7,153 nt of DNA, taken from Oscillibacter sp. Lineage in GTDB: Bacteria > Bacillota > Clostridia > Oscillospirales > Oscillospiraceae. Positions within the stretch are counted from its first letter, which is position 1; the number at the start of each line of letters is the position of its first letter. The notes beneath the pieces are model-generated. The model was not told where the DNA came from and did not search any database. It worked only from the letters and a program-made list of their open reading frames with translations. Position numbers and translations under genes: made by a program. The DNA is taken from the NCBI GenBank assembly GCA_017447005.1, contig JAFSOM010000005.1:1-7153 (forward strand). Reading direction: 5' to 3'. Of this stretch, positions 6,422-7,153 are shown piece by piece.

Positions 6422-6577
6422 GTGGCGGTCACAACAATGCTGGCGCGGAAAGGCGTACTGAACGACGCGATTTAATACGTTGTCAACAGCGATAAAACGA
6501 ACGGCTAGACGCTGACCGCTTACCTGAACTGCGACCCCGGTCACGCGGCGCGCCAAATAAGGACACGGAAAGGAACG
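6422..6577 (+). pseudogene. relaxase (MobA/Mob type) 5' remnant
   Basis: A GTG at 6422 has a GGGG ribosome site about eight nt upstream (6410-6413). It opens a frame reading VAVTTMLARKGVLNDAI, a stop (TAA 6473), YVVNSDKTNG, a stop (TAG 6506), TLTAYLNCDPGHAARQ, then unrecognisable sequence. The pattern resembles the N-terminus of mobilisation relaxases of Firmicutes elements: AVT/AVTT start, about ten residues, an ...YVxNPDKT motif, then a ...LTAYxNCDPxxAARQ segment ahead of the catalytic core. The relaxase would nick the transfer origin and lead the strand into a recipient. Here two stops interrupt the conserved part, and the catalytic histidine region is absent, so the gene is dead. It lies 60 nt past a terminator and has no obvious promoter of its own. 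Similarity is from recalled family patterns and is lost after about 6577. Confidence 0.65.
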
Positions 6578-6690
6578 TCTTTGTTCCGTATGAGTCCGAA
6601 AATTGCTTTGCTTCGCTGTCGGGAATGGGGGTTTCGGCGGCTCCGAAAAAAGCTACAAAAAGTTGACACCGACCGGTCAGCGGATTGGGG

Positions 6691-6719
6691 TTGACAATTC
6701 GCCTCAAATAGGCTATGCT
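6691..6719 (+). promoter_or_regulatory. sigma-70/SigA promoter of the acyl-CoA ligase gene
   Basis: TTGACA (6691-6696), a 17-nt spacer, then TATGCT (6714-6719). The start of transcription would fall near 6726, giving a leader of about 87 nt. A second TTGACA at 6663-6668 has no matching -10 at the right spacing. Confidence 0.8.
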
Positions 6720-6751
6720 ACTTTTCGCCCCAAACAGGCTATGCCACTTTA
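6700..6751. repeat. tandem 26-bp direct repeat over the ligase promoter
   Basis: Bases 6700-6725 and 6726-6751 are identical at 22 of 26 positions (shared parts CGCC, CAAA, AGGCTATGC, ACTTT). Each unit carries a GCC-N7-GGC dyad: the first sits in the promoter spacer (6701-6713), the second at the expected transcription start (6727-6739). This placement is what one would expect of tandem repressor sites, but it may equally be a chance duplication. Confidence 0.65.
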
Positions 6752-6812
6752 AAGGCGAAAATCAATAAAGCGCGGAATCGCGTCCGCCCGCACGAAAGGA
6801 ATGTTGCCGCTT

Positions 6813-7153
6813 ATGCCAATCACCGACCTGCTGGAACGTAACAGCAAACTTTACGGGGATGAAATCTGCCTTGTGGAAATGAATCCCGACGTACAGGAAG
6901 CCCCACGCGTCACTTGGAAGGAGTACGAGCTGATTCAGCCCACCGCGCCTACGCCCTACGTGCGCCAAATTACGTGGGGCGTGTTCGACGAGAAAGCCAA
7001 CCGCGTGGCGAATCTGTTGCTGTCGCGGGGTATCCGTAAGGGCCAGAAAGTCGCCATTCTGCTTATGAACTGTCTGGAATGGCTGCCCATCTACTTCGGC
7101 GTCCTGAAAACGGGCGCGGTCGCCGTGCCGCTGAACTTCCGCTACACCGCCGA
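6813..7153 (+). CDS. AMP-forming acyl-CoA ligase, N-terminal part
   Basis: First 113 codons of a class I adenylate-forming enzyme that would join a carboxylic acid, probably a fatty acid, to CoA through an acyl-AMP intermediate. The frame stays open past the right edge. Visible family features are ITWGVFDEKANRVANLLLSRG, then KGQKVAILLMNCLEWLPIYFG and KTGAVAVPLNFRYTA, the standard N-terminal block of this superfamily. The P-loop-like and ATP-binding motifs lie beyond the window, so chain-length preference cannot be judged. Two in-frame ATGs compete: 6801 sits directly against GAAAGGA (6794-6800) and is too close, while 6813 is 12 nt away and begins MPITDLLERN, as homologues commonly do. It has its own promoter and is separated from the upstream operon by a terminator, so it is an independent unit. 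Confidence 0.9.
   Translation, partial: MPITDLLERNSKLYGDEICLVEMNPDVQEAPRVTWKEYELIQPTAPTPYVRQITWGVFDEKANRVANLLLSRGIRKGQKVAILLMNCLEWLPIYFGVLKTGAVAVPLNFRYTA

Noticed and set aside
6632..6648. TTTCGG/CCGAAA hairpin as a terminator
   Set aside because: A six-pair stem followed by A residues rather than a T run; it does not fit termination on either strand.
6700..6751. Two-unit repeat as a CRISPR fragment
   Set aside because: The units are directly adjacent with no spacers, differ at four positions and overlap a promoter, and no cas gene is present.

Overview
The window comes from a bacterial chromosome, most likely an anaerobic, motile member of the Bacillota (Clostridia). This taxonomic guess is inference. 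It rests on strong AGGAGG-type ribosome sites with TTG and GTG starts, a clostridial-looking chemoreceptor, a clostridial-style acyl-CoA ligase, and remnants of ParB, relaxase and RelB/DinJ genes of the kind carried by Firmicutes mobile elements.

Left part, minus strand (1-2112): a two-gene radical SAM operon behind a consensus promoter (TTGACA, 16-nt spacer, TATAAT). The first gene is a 300-aa radical SAM protein with a six-cysteine SPASM-like C-terminus. One base later comes a HemN/HemW-like radical SAM protein that runs off the left edge with 372 codons visible. Neither substrate can be read from the sequence.

Middle (about 2113-3388): a stretch without an intact gene but full of decayed mobile DNA. 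It holds a degenerate C/G-rich repeat, a ParB remnant (minus strand), and a well-formed 254-bp MITE-like element with inverted termini and a 9-bp target duplication. It then holds a strong promoter driving a RelB/DinJ antitoxin gene that has lost its start codon (ATA) and suffered a one-base frameshift. No toxin gene is present.

Right-centre, plus strand (3389-6361): an intact dCache chemoreceptor of 675 aa, then 64 nt later a 276-aa metallo-beta-lactamase-fold hydrolase of the COG1237 type. The pair ends at a clear intrinsic terminator. No separate promoter is evident in front of the chemoreceptor, so it may be transcribed from the promoter of the dead antitoxin.

Right end (6362-7153): the 5' stub of a relaxase gene with two in-frame stops, then a consensus promoter overlapped by a tandem 26-bp repeat, then the first 113 codons of an AMP-forming acyl-CoA ligase that runs off the right edge.

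The chemoreceptor-hydrolase pair lies between remnants of mobilisation and partition genes, so the whole middle may be a degenerate integrative element. No complete new defence or mobile system is visible. The most informative signals are the MITE, the doubly broken antitoxin, the relaxase and ParB fossils, and the radical SAM pair.
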